The translations under genes and the position numbers were made by a program. From Isoetes taiwanensis (Eukaryota > Streptophyta > Lycopodiopsida > Isoetales > Isoetaceae): a DNA stretch of 64,000 nucleotides. The DNA is taken from NCBI GenBank assembly GCA_021234155.1, contig JAJEKV010000086.1:4634257-4698256 (forward strand). Reading direction: 5' to 3'. Of this stretch, positions 10,691 to 21,169 are shown one piece after another. Position 1 is the stretch's first letter. Each line of letters begins with the position of its first letter. Below the pieces are notes generated by a model. The model did no database searches, was not told the DNA's origin, and saw only the letters and a list, made by a program, of their open reading frames with translations.

Positions 10691-11850
10691 ACAACAAGAA
10701 TTTCGTTCTAAATGCTTCCCATGACATGAGATGACCAGACTCATACCAAGCTGCAACAATGCTTATACTAGTTGCTATCTATCGTCGTTGTGTCTTTAGA
10801 TGAACAACACCACTTAGAAGCACATTCTCAGGAGTGTCCTGCAAAGGAATTTACCAGCATGGAGTAGACAATTGAAGACAAGCCTCGTGATTGATATGAA
10901 AAAGAGACCCTGACAATGTCCCAAGCAGCAAGCAACCCCTTTAGGTGAAAAGGGATTAAGATACGGATTTATATTAAAGCAAATCCCAAGGAAGGAGAGG
11001 CTTAATGGTGGCCTTATGAGATGGAAGATAATGCTGAATCGATTGCATTAGCAACCTCAGACCAAGAGGATCATCCTTACCAATGAGAATCCATCAAATA
11101 AACTTCAATATCATCACCTTACTTTGGAGGTGAAAATTCAACATTCCAAGACCACTAGCTGCTTAGGTTTAATGCACTTCGCCCAAGCTACCTTGACCAC
11201 AACTCCTACTTCATATCCATCCCAAATAAAATTCTTGATGATATGCACAATCTCCTCCATCTTATACTGAGGAGCTAATAGAGTAGATGCCATGTAGATA
11301 TATTACTAAGAACACATGTAGCCATAGCGATTCTTCCATGCACGGATAGTTTAGTTCCATTCCACCAAAATAAGTGCTTTTTCAACTCTATAATAGCTTT
11401 ATCCCAAGCATTTGAAGCAGAGACCTGAATTCTGACAGGGATACCAAGCAACTTCATGGTATTGCCATGCAGAAGAATCTTCCATGAATAGTCCAGAATA
11501 CAGGGAGGGATGGGACTATCTAACGTTCACAAAGCAGTACACTTTTGCCAACCTATAAGAACTCATGATGCTAAGGAGAATGTGTCTAACAATAGCTTAG
11601 CATTATGAAGATTTTTAGCCTCGATAATTAGGAACAAAAGTGTCATCAGTATATTGATTACATACCTCTTGAGAACTATAGTCCATTGGCTAATCTTGAA
11701 TGATGCCATCCTGGGTAGCCACAGAGAAAAGCTAGGATAATACTTCTGCCACAATTGTGAAGAGAAAGGGTGCTAAGGGGAAACCTTGCAGAATTTCTCT
11801 ATCCACTACGAAAATATCAGATGGCTAGCCCTGAAAGAGCATTGAAGGGT
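9884..11850 (-). pseudogene. LINE ORF2: decayed reverse transcriptase to 3' end
   Basis: Minus-strand order is: FPLAPFLFTIVAEVLS (11,800 region), then YTDDTF at the catalytic YADD position, and NLHNAKLLLDTFSLAS at about 11,570-11,620. Then MKLLGIPVRIQVSASNAWDK and LSVHGRIAMATCVLSN (11,275-11,457), the thumb region. Then the zinc domain CPLCKQMVESIEHCFFLCEW (10,132-10,458) and the poly-A end near 9884-9892. Many stops and frameshifts separate the pieces. The sequence belongs to the same family as the LINE at 20.9-26.9 kb, which has FADDTFLFL and GLLDTFSLASG. This copy keeps the RT that the 5.7-7.2 kb copy lost. Confidence 0.8.
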
Positions 11851-12707
11851 AGAAAAGGAAAAGACTGAAAAGCAATCCAAGATGTTAAAAAATTCCTTGT
11901 TTACATATATAAAATTTACAAGCATAGAAGAAAGATTTGTAACTGTACTGGTTCCATTTGCGAAAAGCCCTTTTAACACATGTTGTCTAGAAAAACCAGC
12001 ACCAAAATGCTCCTTCAATTCTGAAATTACAAGATCTTATGGCTACGTTTCACTTCTGGCCATGTATGATGGACATCATAGCAATGGTACTTCATGTAAA
12101 CTAGCATAATAACATGGTTTTTTTCTTTTGTATTTTTATATGTTTTTTCATAAGGTTTTACTATGATTTGGTGGTCGTATTGCATATGAGATACTAATCA
12201 TACTTCTAGAGTCCACTTAGCATTTCCATGCATTTTCGCCATTGGTTTGATTGAAGGTTCAAAGAAAATACTTTTCAAGTGAAACACATTGTATTTGAAG
12301 CCAAACAAAAAAGGGTGTAATAGACATGGAATCATCGAAAAAGAAATATTAGGACTTGTTTGCCGTTACTCAGTGGTGCGCGCATAGTAGATCGCTCCAC
12401 TTTGCTAGCAGAGCATGGAGCTTGGTTAGTGCTTGCCAGAAGATGCAGGATCCTCTTAAATTTCTCCCAACTCCTTATCTCAAAGAAAAACATGGCATTC
12501 GCCAAATCCTTTTACTTATCACCGAAATTGAAGTGTTAGAAAACCTAGAGGGCCGATTGCTTATCTTTTTTTGTTCAAGGCCTGCGCTGCCAGATCCATA
12601 GCATGTCGACCTCATGGAAATTGGGGAGCCAAAGCTGACCAGTAAAGTTCCCATGGTATTTACATATGAGAACCATGAACTGGAGTTCGATCTTGAAGTT
12701 ATAAGTC
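11851..12707. other. no recognised gene; possible captured exon near 12.6 kb
   Basis: Mostly non-coding. At about 12,613-12,718 the plus strand reads MEIGEPKLTSKVPMVFTYE, which looks like a fragment of a real protein, but I cannot assign it. It may be a captured exon. Confidence 0.35.
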
Positions 12708-12822
12708 CACAATGAATTTCTATACTCATTTGGAAATCATTGGCTTTTTTCTATGTGCCAGATATTCATGTGAAGGGTTTTTGTGAACAAACACAAAATT
12801 CTCTACTCCATGGCAGACCACT
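12708..12822. repeat. short dispersed copy of a block D2 segment
   Basis: About 100 bp (AATTTCTATACTCATTTGG onwards) nearly identical to 6525-6627 and 19,010-19,110. It is a third, isolated copy inside the D1/D2 family. Confidence 0.8.
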
Positions 12823-12924
12823 GGAGTTGTTAGTCCAATTTATTATTCATGCAATGTTGGGCCTGCACCTAATATTTCTTTGAGCAACCACATTGCGATA
12901 ATAAAGCATAGTCATTAATATCAA

Positions 12925-13065
12925 CTAGTAATGGTGCCCAGCGTTGCTGGGCATAAGTTGAGAGCATGTAAATTTTTTGGGCCACAATGAAGCAAACACT
13001 TAAAAGAAACCTCGCTACTTCATGTTAAATAGTGCTGCATAATATCTCTGAGTTTAGATTGGAAA
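12925..13065 (-). mobile_element. Helitron 3' end
   Basis: On the minus strand the sequence ends in a hairpin with an 8-bp stem, TGCCCAGC-AAC-GCTGGGCA (12,935-12,953), then ACCATTACTAG followed by T. A GC hairpin about 10 bp before a terminal CTRR, with T as the next base, is the Helitron 3' signature. About 140 bp of the body match 15,966-16,121. The 5' TC end was not located, so the element length is unknown. Confidence 0.7.
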
Positions 13066-14429
13066 CATCCTATATTATAAAGTTATTCTGTAAGTGTCGG
13101 ACCCAGCCATAAATTCAAAGGCTGAGATTTGATCATTTCAATTAATGGTTGAGATTTGATCTGGTGGAAGGGCTATCTCGATTAGGGTTCAATGCAACGG
13201 GAGTTCGGGCGTGAGTAGGGAGTTTTCAACGAGATCAGACCCAGTAGACAACAATCGGGTTTTAGGAGGTCTGCGAGTTTGGAGAGACTTCGCTATGGTG
13301 GATCCCATAAGCGTAGAGGAGCTCGATTAGGGTTCGATGCACGGGGAGTTCGGGCGTGAGCGAGGAGTTTTGGCTGAGATCGGACCGTAGACAACAATCG
13401 GGTTTTAGGAGGCTGCGAGTTTGGAGAGACTTCGCTATGGCGGATCCCATAAGCGTAGAGGAGCATCGAAGTTGTAAGGCGCTAGAATTCTTGCTAATGT
13501 AAGACCTTTTTCTGAAATCTCTCCCTTTTCTAGCACAAGCAAATTCTGAAATTTGAGGCTCTTTACAAGGATTGGATGTCAATTTGATAATTACAGATTA
13601 TGGCATGCCCGGAATGACGAGGGATACGATCTTTTAAAGAAGCTCAAGGTGTGTTTCCCTCAAACATCTCGTAGATTTGCGCTTTGGATCTAAACACGTA
13701 GAACTTATTCGCAATTTTTACACGTTATGCATTGCGAAAAATTCAGGAAACGTTTGCATTCAAGGAGATCCCGTGAGTCATAGTCTCATCGAAAAACGTC
13801 CCAAGCGCGAGCGAACATGTAAGTATTCTCCAAAATGTTCAAAGTTTTATCGTTTTTGTGCTTGATCCATATGGGTTCTTTGTTTTAAGCTCGCTCGCTT
13901 CATTTCATTTGAAAGTGTTTAAAATTTGATCTTGTTTCATGTTTTACGTTGACTCTATTACAATTTATCAATCGAGAGACGGAGCTTAGCAAGCAAAGCA
14001 TCATGCCACGACCAACAACAAAAACTTCATGGTTTAGGCCCGGTGCACAAATTGCCTGTTGTTTTTGTGCTTTCGTTCCGGCCAGGCGGTTGAGGATCTC
14101 AAATTTCTTTGAAAAATAAGGTATTATTTTCTTTGCCGTGTTTCGTACAGATTCTTGGATAATCATTTTCGGTTAGAGATGATAGAATAACATGTGCCAA
14201 AATACTCAGTTTACCTCATTCAACATTATATTTAAGCCAATTATGATCAGTAACATGACCACATCATGGTGCAGGGATTTGATATCACATGTTCTAGCCC
14301 ATCTGCAGAAATGATATAGTGTGCCCAGCCACAAGACTATAGTTGCAGGATGAAAAAACTTGAAGTGTAATGAACAGAAGCCGTTATTATCTTCACACTC
14401 AAATGCTGAGACGTTTTAGTTTTCAATTG
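13066..14429 (+). repeat. inverted repeat, left arm
   Basis: Matches the reverse complement of 16,131-17,350. The left arm is longer because it holds an internal tandem duplication of about 140 bp (about 13,184-13,320 and 13,325-13,461, starting at the GATTAGGGTTC motif). The arms enclose about 1.7 kb. Each carries the same response-regulator exons. Confidence 0.9.
13440..13660 (+). pseudogene. type-A response-regulator fragment (left arm, frameshifted)
   Basis: The plus strand reads MADPISVEEHRSCKALEFLL, then a possible splice donor (GTAAGA). About 70 bases on is [17 protein letters not shown], the phosphoacceptor region of a type-A cytokinin response regulator (the D of [10 protein letters not shown] is the phosphorylated residue). 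A 2-base insertion (GACGAGGGATAC against GACAGGATAC in the right arm) breaks the frame straight after MPGMT. The N-terminal DD motif and the conserved lysine region are missing, so this is a captured gene fragment. Plant type-A regulators normally have several short introns, consistent with the exon-like spacing. Confidence 0.7.
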
Positions 14430-15780
14430 GAATTACTCACCTCGGTGTTGAATCTATGGACGGTGTTGAATCTATGGACGGATTCACTTGCACTGTCCAT
14501 TGATGAACACAACTACCATGTTAGTCCGTTTCTAACAATGTCGCTCCCTTGCTTGACCTGTTTATGTTTAACAGATAGCTCCTCTGCAGAAACTCCAAAT
14601 TGATGCGTTTTTTTTATTGTCCATGCTATGTAGGTTTAGCTACGAGATGGAGCTCCATATTGCTCCAGCTTCTAATAGACAAAGGGCAAGAAGATGTCCA
14701 TCATGACTTTTGGCGAAGTAGTAACCTATAAACGATGGGCAATAAAACTTGCTTTTAGGTATGGTTTTTCACTCTAATTATGGTTGATTTGGAATGTTTG
14801 AAGTATTGAAATTTATATGTACAGATTTGCCAGCATCATATTTATGGGTGTTCTTGGTGGTGGCAGATGGTGTATATTGCATCTAAAGTCTGAGCTGCAT
14901 GACAAAAATCATCATGTAAGGTGAGAGGTGTAAGTATGTATTATCAGTGGCCAGGGTTGTTGACCAGTTTGTCTTAAAACAAAGACTTAAGTCTGTCATA
15001 AACAACCATCCATGATGGCTTCTGGTAGCGTAGATTGGGGCTCTGCATCGCATGCTCAATTGCGTTCTTTGCTCAAACTTCAAATATCCCATTTTATTAG
15101 CGCAGACACAGGAAAACACATCGCTTTATGCTTCACTGGTTCAGACGATCGCAATAGATATAAAAACAACTTGATACGATTTTGTAAAGAAAACTTCTAT
15201 TGCAAAGGATTAGGAGTAAGATTTGGTTAAAGAAATGTATTGTAGATGTGCTTTTTTAGAAGCATTCATGAAGGTGTTTTGGTCATAATGCAAAAAGGAA
15301 AATCATGCTGGTAGGTTTCACAACAAAAAAACAGTGATTCGAGTGAGGTTCTTTTGTTGTTAGACAAATGGAGTGTGCACATCAATAATGCTTTTAATCA
15401 ATGCTTTTATTGAAAAGGAATTGGTGTAAGACGAACTTAGACAGGCATAAAATGCCAACGTTCCAACGTTTTTCAAGCCACTACAATGTGCAATTACACA
15501 CTGTATAAGCATAATAAAAGTGATAGTTCTTTTCTATCTAAGTGTATGACCTAGGCATACACAAAGAAAAAAACCTAGGCATACATATAGCAATTATAAT
15601 CATTGACAAAGAAAAAAAAACTCTAAGCATAATTAAAGTTACAAGAAATTTATCGCGGCAGTTGCAAACCATGAGCATTTTCCCATTATGTCAATGCATA
15701 ACTAATATGGTGAATCGACACCACCTTACATCTTACTTTAATCCTAGTAATGATCCTAGTAGTAATGATTGTACTAGCCC
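14430..15780. other. no recognisable gene (spacer of the inverted pair)
   Basis: The spacer holds a 17-bp tandem doublet (GGTGTTGAATCTATGGAC, about 14,445-14,480) and AT-rich sequence. Open frames at 14,370-14,603 and 15,012-15,230 match nothing known. Confidence 0.5.
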
Positions 15781-15784
15781 ATTG

Positions 15785-15850
15785 TATGGGTCCCATGACC
15801 TATTGGTCTCCGTGGACGTTAAAAAAACTATTCTATTCTATTCTATTTGG
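15785..15850 (+). mobile_element. LINE/SINE 3' end with hairpin and TTCTA tail
   Basis: GGGTCCCATGACC-TATT-GGTCTCC (stem 15,797-15,808), then GTGGACGTTAAAAAAA and the tail CTATTCTATTCTATTCTATT. It is the same terminal motif as at 2.97 kb, with a different stem sequence. Confidence 0.7.
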
Positions 15851-15965
15851 TTTCAATCTTCCTTAAAACCAATGTCATAACATATTGTTTCAACTCTGAA
15901 AAAAGAATTATAGAGCGAGCATACTTACAAGCTCCCAATGTAAGCCCTGCAATGTAACATATAAT

Positions 15966-16121
15966 ACAATATTAGCTATGTTTCCAATCTAAACTCAGAG
16001 ATATTATGCAGCACTATTTAACATGAAGTAGCGAGGTTTCTTTTAAGTGTTTGCTTCATTGTGGCCCAAAAAATTTACATGCTCTCAACTTATGCCCAGC
16101 AACGCTGGGCACCATTACTAA
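15966..16121 (+). mobile_element. Helitron 3' end (second copy)
   Basis: Reverse-complement match of 12,925-13,070. It ends in the hairpin TGCCCAGC-AAC-GCTGGGCA (16,093-16,111) and ACCATTACTAA, so the terminus is CTAA rather than CTAG, still within CTRR. It directly abuts the right inverted arm. Confidence 0.6.
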
Positions 16122-16130
16122 CTAAAACGT

Positions 16131-17350
16131 CAATTGAAAACTAAAACGTCTCAGCATTTGAGTGTGAAGATAATAACGGCTTCTGTTCATTACACTTCAA
16201 GTTTTTTCATCCTGCAACTATAGTCTTGTGGCTGGGCACACTATATCATTTCTGCAGATGGGCTAGAACATGTGATATCAAATCCCTGCACCATGATGTG
16301 GTCATGTTACTGATCATAATTGGCTTAAATATAATGTTGAATGAGGTAAACTGAGTATTTTGGCACATGTTATTCTATCATCTCTAACCGAAAATGATTA
16401 TCCAAGAATCTGTACGAAACACGGCACAGAAAATAATACCTTATTTTTCAAAGAAATTTGAGATCCTCAACTGCCCTGGCTGGAACGAAAGCACAAAAAA
16501 CAACAGGCAATTTGTGCACCGGGCCTAAACCATGAAGTTTTTGTTGTTGGCTGTGGCATGATGCTTTGCTTGCTAAGCTCCGTCTCTCTGATTGATAAAT
16601 TGTAATAGAGTCAACGTAAAACATGAAACAGTATCCAAATTTTAAACACTCAGCGAAATGAAGCGAGCCAGAGCTTAAAACAAAGAACCCATATGGATCA
16701 AGCACAAAAACGATAAAACTTTGAACATTTTGGAGAATACTTACATGTTCGTTCTGCTTGGGACGTTTTCTGATGAGACTATGACTACTGGGATCTCCTT
16801 GAATGCAAACGTTTCCTGAATTTTTCGCAATGCATAACGTGTAAAAATTGCGAATAAGTTCTACGTGTTTAGATCCAAAGCGCAAATCTACAGATGTTTG
16901 AGGGAAACACACCTTGAGCTTCTTTAAAAGATCGTATCCTGTCATTCCAGGCATGCCATAATCTGTAATTATCAAATTGACATCCAATCCTTGTAAAGAG
17001 CCTCAAATTTCAGAATTTGCTTGTGCTAGAAAAGGGAGAGATTTCAGAAACAGAGTCTTACATTAGCAAGAATTCTAGCGCCTTACAACTCGCATGCTCC
17101 TCTACAGTTATGGGATCCGCCATAGCGAAGTCTCTGCTCAAACTCGCAGCCTCCTAAAACCTGATTGTTGTCTACGGGTCTGATCTCAGCCAAAACTCCC
17201 TGCTCACGCCGAACTCCTGTGCATTGAACCCTAATCGAGATAGCCCTTCCACCAGATCAAATCTCAACCATTAATTGAAATGATCAAATCTCAGCCTTTG
17301 AATTTAGGGCTGGGTCCGACACTTACAGAATAACTTTATAATATAGGATG
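16131..17350 (-). repeat. inverted repeat, right arm
   Basis: Reverse complement of 13,066-14,429, without the internal tandem duplication. Its outer edge is the ATATAGGATG shared with the left arm's outer edge. Confidence 0.9.
16448..17125 (-). pseudogene. type-A response-regulator fragment (right arm)
   Basis: On the minus strand EEHASCKALEFLL is followed by an intron-like gap and then by the exon-like stretch [20 protein letters not shown] plus LLKKLK (about 16,996-16,913), ending at a donor AAG|GTGTGT. Here the frame through [14 protein letters not shown] is intact. An open frame runs on to 16,448, but the part beyond the donor looks like intron. Far downstream [10 protein letters not shown] weakly recalls the GAEDFLLKPV of receiver domains. 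The N-terminal acidic pair and the lysine loop are not recognisable, so phosphorelay function is unlikely. Confidence 0.75.
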
Positions 17351-18595
17351 GCCGCTGGTATGTTCCATTTTTTGCATCATGGTAGTGTCATCAGCTGGGG
17401 CTTAAGCAAGATAATAGGAAGCAATATATGCAATCAATTATTCCTATATATTACATTTTAGCTTATGTTCCTACATGCACAGAGACTTGCAAGGCGTGAA
17501 TTGAAGCATGACGCCATCGATACTCATCATCACTCATGTACCTTGATACAATACTTATAACTCTCACTATTTGAAAGGGGAAGCAACAAGAACATGTCTT
17601 GAATAAGAACAGGTCTTGAATACTTTGCAAAAAAGTATAGAGTGGATGCCATATTTGCCAGTCGTGTGCTGCTTATGAAGTTATAAAGATATTAGCAGGA
17701 TAAAAACTAGGTTTTCTTCATGTATTTCAAAAACATTGTTGATGTAACTTGGCTATTCTAGAATTGTATTCTGTTTTGGGGCTCAAGGATTCACGCGCAT
17801 TATTGTTTCAAATGTTATTCCACAATTACAACTAATGTTTGTGATTCTTTCCAATGACCTTACTGTTGGCTTTGCTCTATATATATTCCAGAAAATGTGT
17901 TCAAAGATGTGCCTTTTATAAGCCTAAAATATCTGATATGTAAGATAATGACTTGAAGTATATTTATATTTCTTGGTAACCATGATTAATCTTTTATTTT
18001 TTGCAGCCTTTGTTCAAACTCATAGTTATGTTTTGTTCTCCTAAGAGGTGATGTACTCTTCACAGGCCAATTTTGTCATGGTTTTACAGATTGATTGAAA
18101 GCATTTATAGAGTTTGACTTCAATCTAGGTTAATAAAAACTTTATAAACATTCCAATCATGCTGCCATGTATTGGCAATACATGTATCGGCAAATTCACA
18201 TTATGTTGGCCTATGGTCATTACTTGTTATATCTCACATAGGGACGTTTCATTTCTTAAACAATGTTTTGACATATTTAGCATATGGAATTCTACTACAT
18301 AGGGATGTTACAAGTAGTTTACATCATAAATGCATTTTCCTTAGCATTTTGCATGTAGGTTATCCACATTCTTTTCATCGATATCACAGGATTTTCTTTT
18401 GGATTCTCATTATAGTTATTATTTCCATCAATATTGTAGGATTTTCTTTTGTATTCCAATGTGCAATATGGAGACCCTCACAATGCCTTAATTTTTTTGG
18501 CCTACTGCTTATTATAAATATATATCATAAAATTTTTGGCAACAATACCTTAGGCATGAGCACCTATAGAGATGTACATAACATCCCATTATAAG
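17351..18595. other. no recognisable gene
   Basis: AT-rich. A 140-codon open frame at 18,172-18,594 is hydrophobic and low in complexity, and contains internal near-repeats (ACATAGGGAYGTT, CAGGATTTTCTTTTGKATTC). I do not call it a gene. Confidence 0.5.
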
Positions 18596-18894
18596 TTAAC
18601 ATATACCATTACATCCAACAGTTTTGAATTAAAATCCCTCTGAAACCCTATTTGGTTTGGGTGCATATTAGTTATTTAATCATAGGTAAACGTTACAAGA
18701 TGTACAAATCTCATCTAGTTGTGCAAGCACAAGGCAATGCTCCGGAAGCACGAGCCTGAAGCATTATGTACTCACTCCAGCATAGGAGACTAATGATAAG
18801 AATTAATTTGGAGATACTGAATCCAAATATGGTCTCTGCCGAGAGCGAAGGAGATCCTGATACAATGTATCTAGCAAAGCACGATTTGCTATTG
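18596..18894. repeat. partial tandem copy of block D2
   Basis: About 300 bp matching 19,125-19,424 and 6640-6944, placed directly before block D2 copy C. The copies form a broken tandem. Confidence 0.8.
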
Positions 18895-18895
18895 C

Positions 18896-20884
18896 ATCCT
18901 AGCTTGATACACTGATGGCAATCCCATATAGTTACTTCAATTTGTGGGCCAGAATTCTGTGGCAACAATGCAGCAGTACGAGTCCAAATTACTCTAGTCT
19001 CATCTGTAGAATTTCTATACTCATTTGGAAATCATTGGCTTTTTTCTATGTGCCAGATATTCATGTGAAGGGTTTTTGTGAACAAACACAAAATTCTCTG
19101 CTCCATGGCACATTCCATTGTAAATTAACACATACCATTACATCCAACAGTTTTGAATTAAAATCCCTTTGAAACCCTATTTGGTTTGGGTGCATATTAG
19201 TTATTTAATCTTAGGTAAACGTTACAAGATGTACAAATCTCATCTAGCTGTGCAAGCACAAGACAATGCCCCTGAAGCACGAGCCTGAAGCATTACGTAC
19301 TCACTCCAACATAGGAGACTAATGATAAGAATTAATTTGGAGATACTGAATCCAAATATGGTCTCTGCCGAGAGCGAAGGAGATCCTGATACAATGTATC
19401 TAGCAAAGCACGATTTGCTGTTGCAGACTGTCGGCCCCATTGTGTCGGAAAAGATTTGACTGCTGCGAGTGCATCCACTATGCCAGCCATCTCACGCCGC
19501 TGGCTAAAGGCTAATGTCCAAATACCCTTGCAAGCTTCTTGCAAGGATGCATCCTTCAAGAATTTTACATTCAAGTAAAAGACATCCGCTCCAGGTGGCA
19601 CTGCAGCAGAGGTTGATCTGAAAGGAACTGTGGATGATGATCTTAAACTGAGTTGTCTCTAAGGCAGGACCGATCAAGACCTGGAAATGCCAAAACTGCA
19701 TACGCATTCTAGTAAGCCCATGTTCATCGCCAGGTTTACCCTTTATCTACGTGATTCTTTTGCTTCTATAGTTCCATTACTCATATTATTGTTTTGGTTG
19801 ATTCCTCGTTGCCTTATTCGTTTGACTGAATCATTTTTCATTGCATTAGTTTGGTTGCTATGTTTGAGTTGGTTATTTGAACCTCATGCTTCTTTTTTCC
19901 ACTTATTCATGGTTGGCATCCATTACTTATTTGGTTTGTCTTTATCATACCTCCTTATTACCATGTGCCTCATTGCTTCTAGTGTCCCATTTGTTCAATT
20001 TGATATTAGTTACCTAGTTTCCTCCTTGATTCCTTACACTTCCTTGCCCTAGTTGCCCCATTGTTCTATTGCCTTTGGCTCCACTACTTCTGCTTTATTC
20101 TTTATCCATTTATCCTAGTTCATAGGGTATTTCCAGTTATCTCCTATATACCTTACGATCCCTCCTTTTAGTGCGCAAAGGATATGAGCAAAAAGTCCAA
20201 TGGGAAAGGAAATGGAAGAAACAATGATGCATTTGTTGCCAGTGATAAATCACTTGAAATTGAAGATGAAGAAGTGATGCATCTAATGGTGCCAAGAATG
20301 ATCAAGAACCTTGTTTGAAATTATCTTTGAACTTGAACTCTAACTATTTGCAAGAGCCAGCTTGCATTACTTCTCCAAATTGCAGATTTAAGGCATAAAT
20401 GGAATTAAGTAATTCCACGATGAGGAGGAGCGAGTGTCCCTTTATCACATTGATCGAATAGTTCAAAATTGATATGTACAACAAATGTAATGCTCTTTAT
20501 TCACCTCATTCTAAATAATCAGCCAAAAGCATCTGAATGTTTAGTATGCTGCTTCTTCTAAGGTAATACTCACAAATATCTTCAATATGAGCATCTTTGG
20601 CTATTCATAGTACATATACTGCGTTCTACAAGCAGTCTTATGGATGTCCTCCTCCTTGACTTAAAAAATTAACCTCATTTGAATTAAGTGCCAAAACATA
20701 GCAAAAGATTGCAGAATAGTTGGGTCAAATGCTGATGTGGGTGTATAATCTATATGGGTCTATAATCTAGGGTCTTCTCAATCTTAGAAAATAAAATGAT
20801 TACATGGTTGAACCTACAAAGTACAATACACAAAAGGTTCACATGAAAATACATCTGGCTTATTGTTGAAGTTTGGCCAAAGCT
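18896..20884. repeat. duplicated block D2, copy C (first part)
   Basis: Collinear with 6412 to about 8345. The match is interrupted exactly by the LINE at 20,885-26,897 and resumes at 26,898. Apart from the LINE remnant below I see no gene in it. Confidence 0.85.
19240..19707 (-). pseudogene. LINE ORF2 endonuclease C-terminus and linker (copy C)
   Basis: Minus-strand LKDASLQEACKGIWTLAFSQ, then REMAGIVDALAAVKSFPTQW and ALLDTLYQDLLRSRQRPYLD, aligns in pattern with the endonuclease-RT linker of the complete LINE (CQELWLDTFSSLKGMSGMV, then RVKRFAKVFGRQRV). It is less decayed than the copy at 6800-7158. No reverse transcriptase follows. Confidence 0.65.
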
Positions 20885-21169
20885 GGATAATTGATATATG
20901 TTAAATCTCATATCTTCCGGATAACGCAAGCAAAAAGAGCAGCTAGCGGTTTATCAAAACCATTGTGTCTGATGGGCGCTGGCGCCTGGAGCTAGGGTTC
21001 TGACGGCAAAACTTTGATCGGTGATATCTCTCTTATCTGGTGTCGGATTTTGGCGTGCTTGGGCTCGTTGGAAAGCTTGCTCTGAGCTCTTTCCAGTGGT
21101 GTATAGCATTAGCTGTTTTGCATGTGATTTGTTGCTGCAAACAGCTGATTTCCGGACTGGTCCGGATGA

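Noticed and set aside
11882-12109. Possible PP2C-like motif (LLAMYDGHHSNG) on the plus strand
   Set aside because: Only a few residues resemble the FGVFDGHGG motif. The rest of a phosphatase is absent and the region overlaps LINE-derived sequence.
18172-18594. 140-codon open frame
   Set aside because: Low-complexity hydrophobic translation of AT-rich near-repeats with no known motif.
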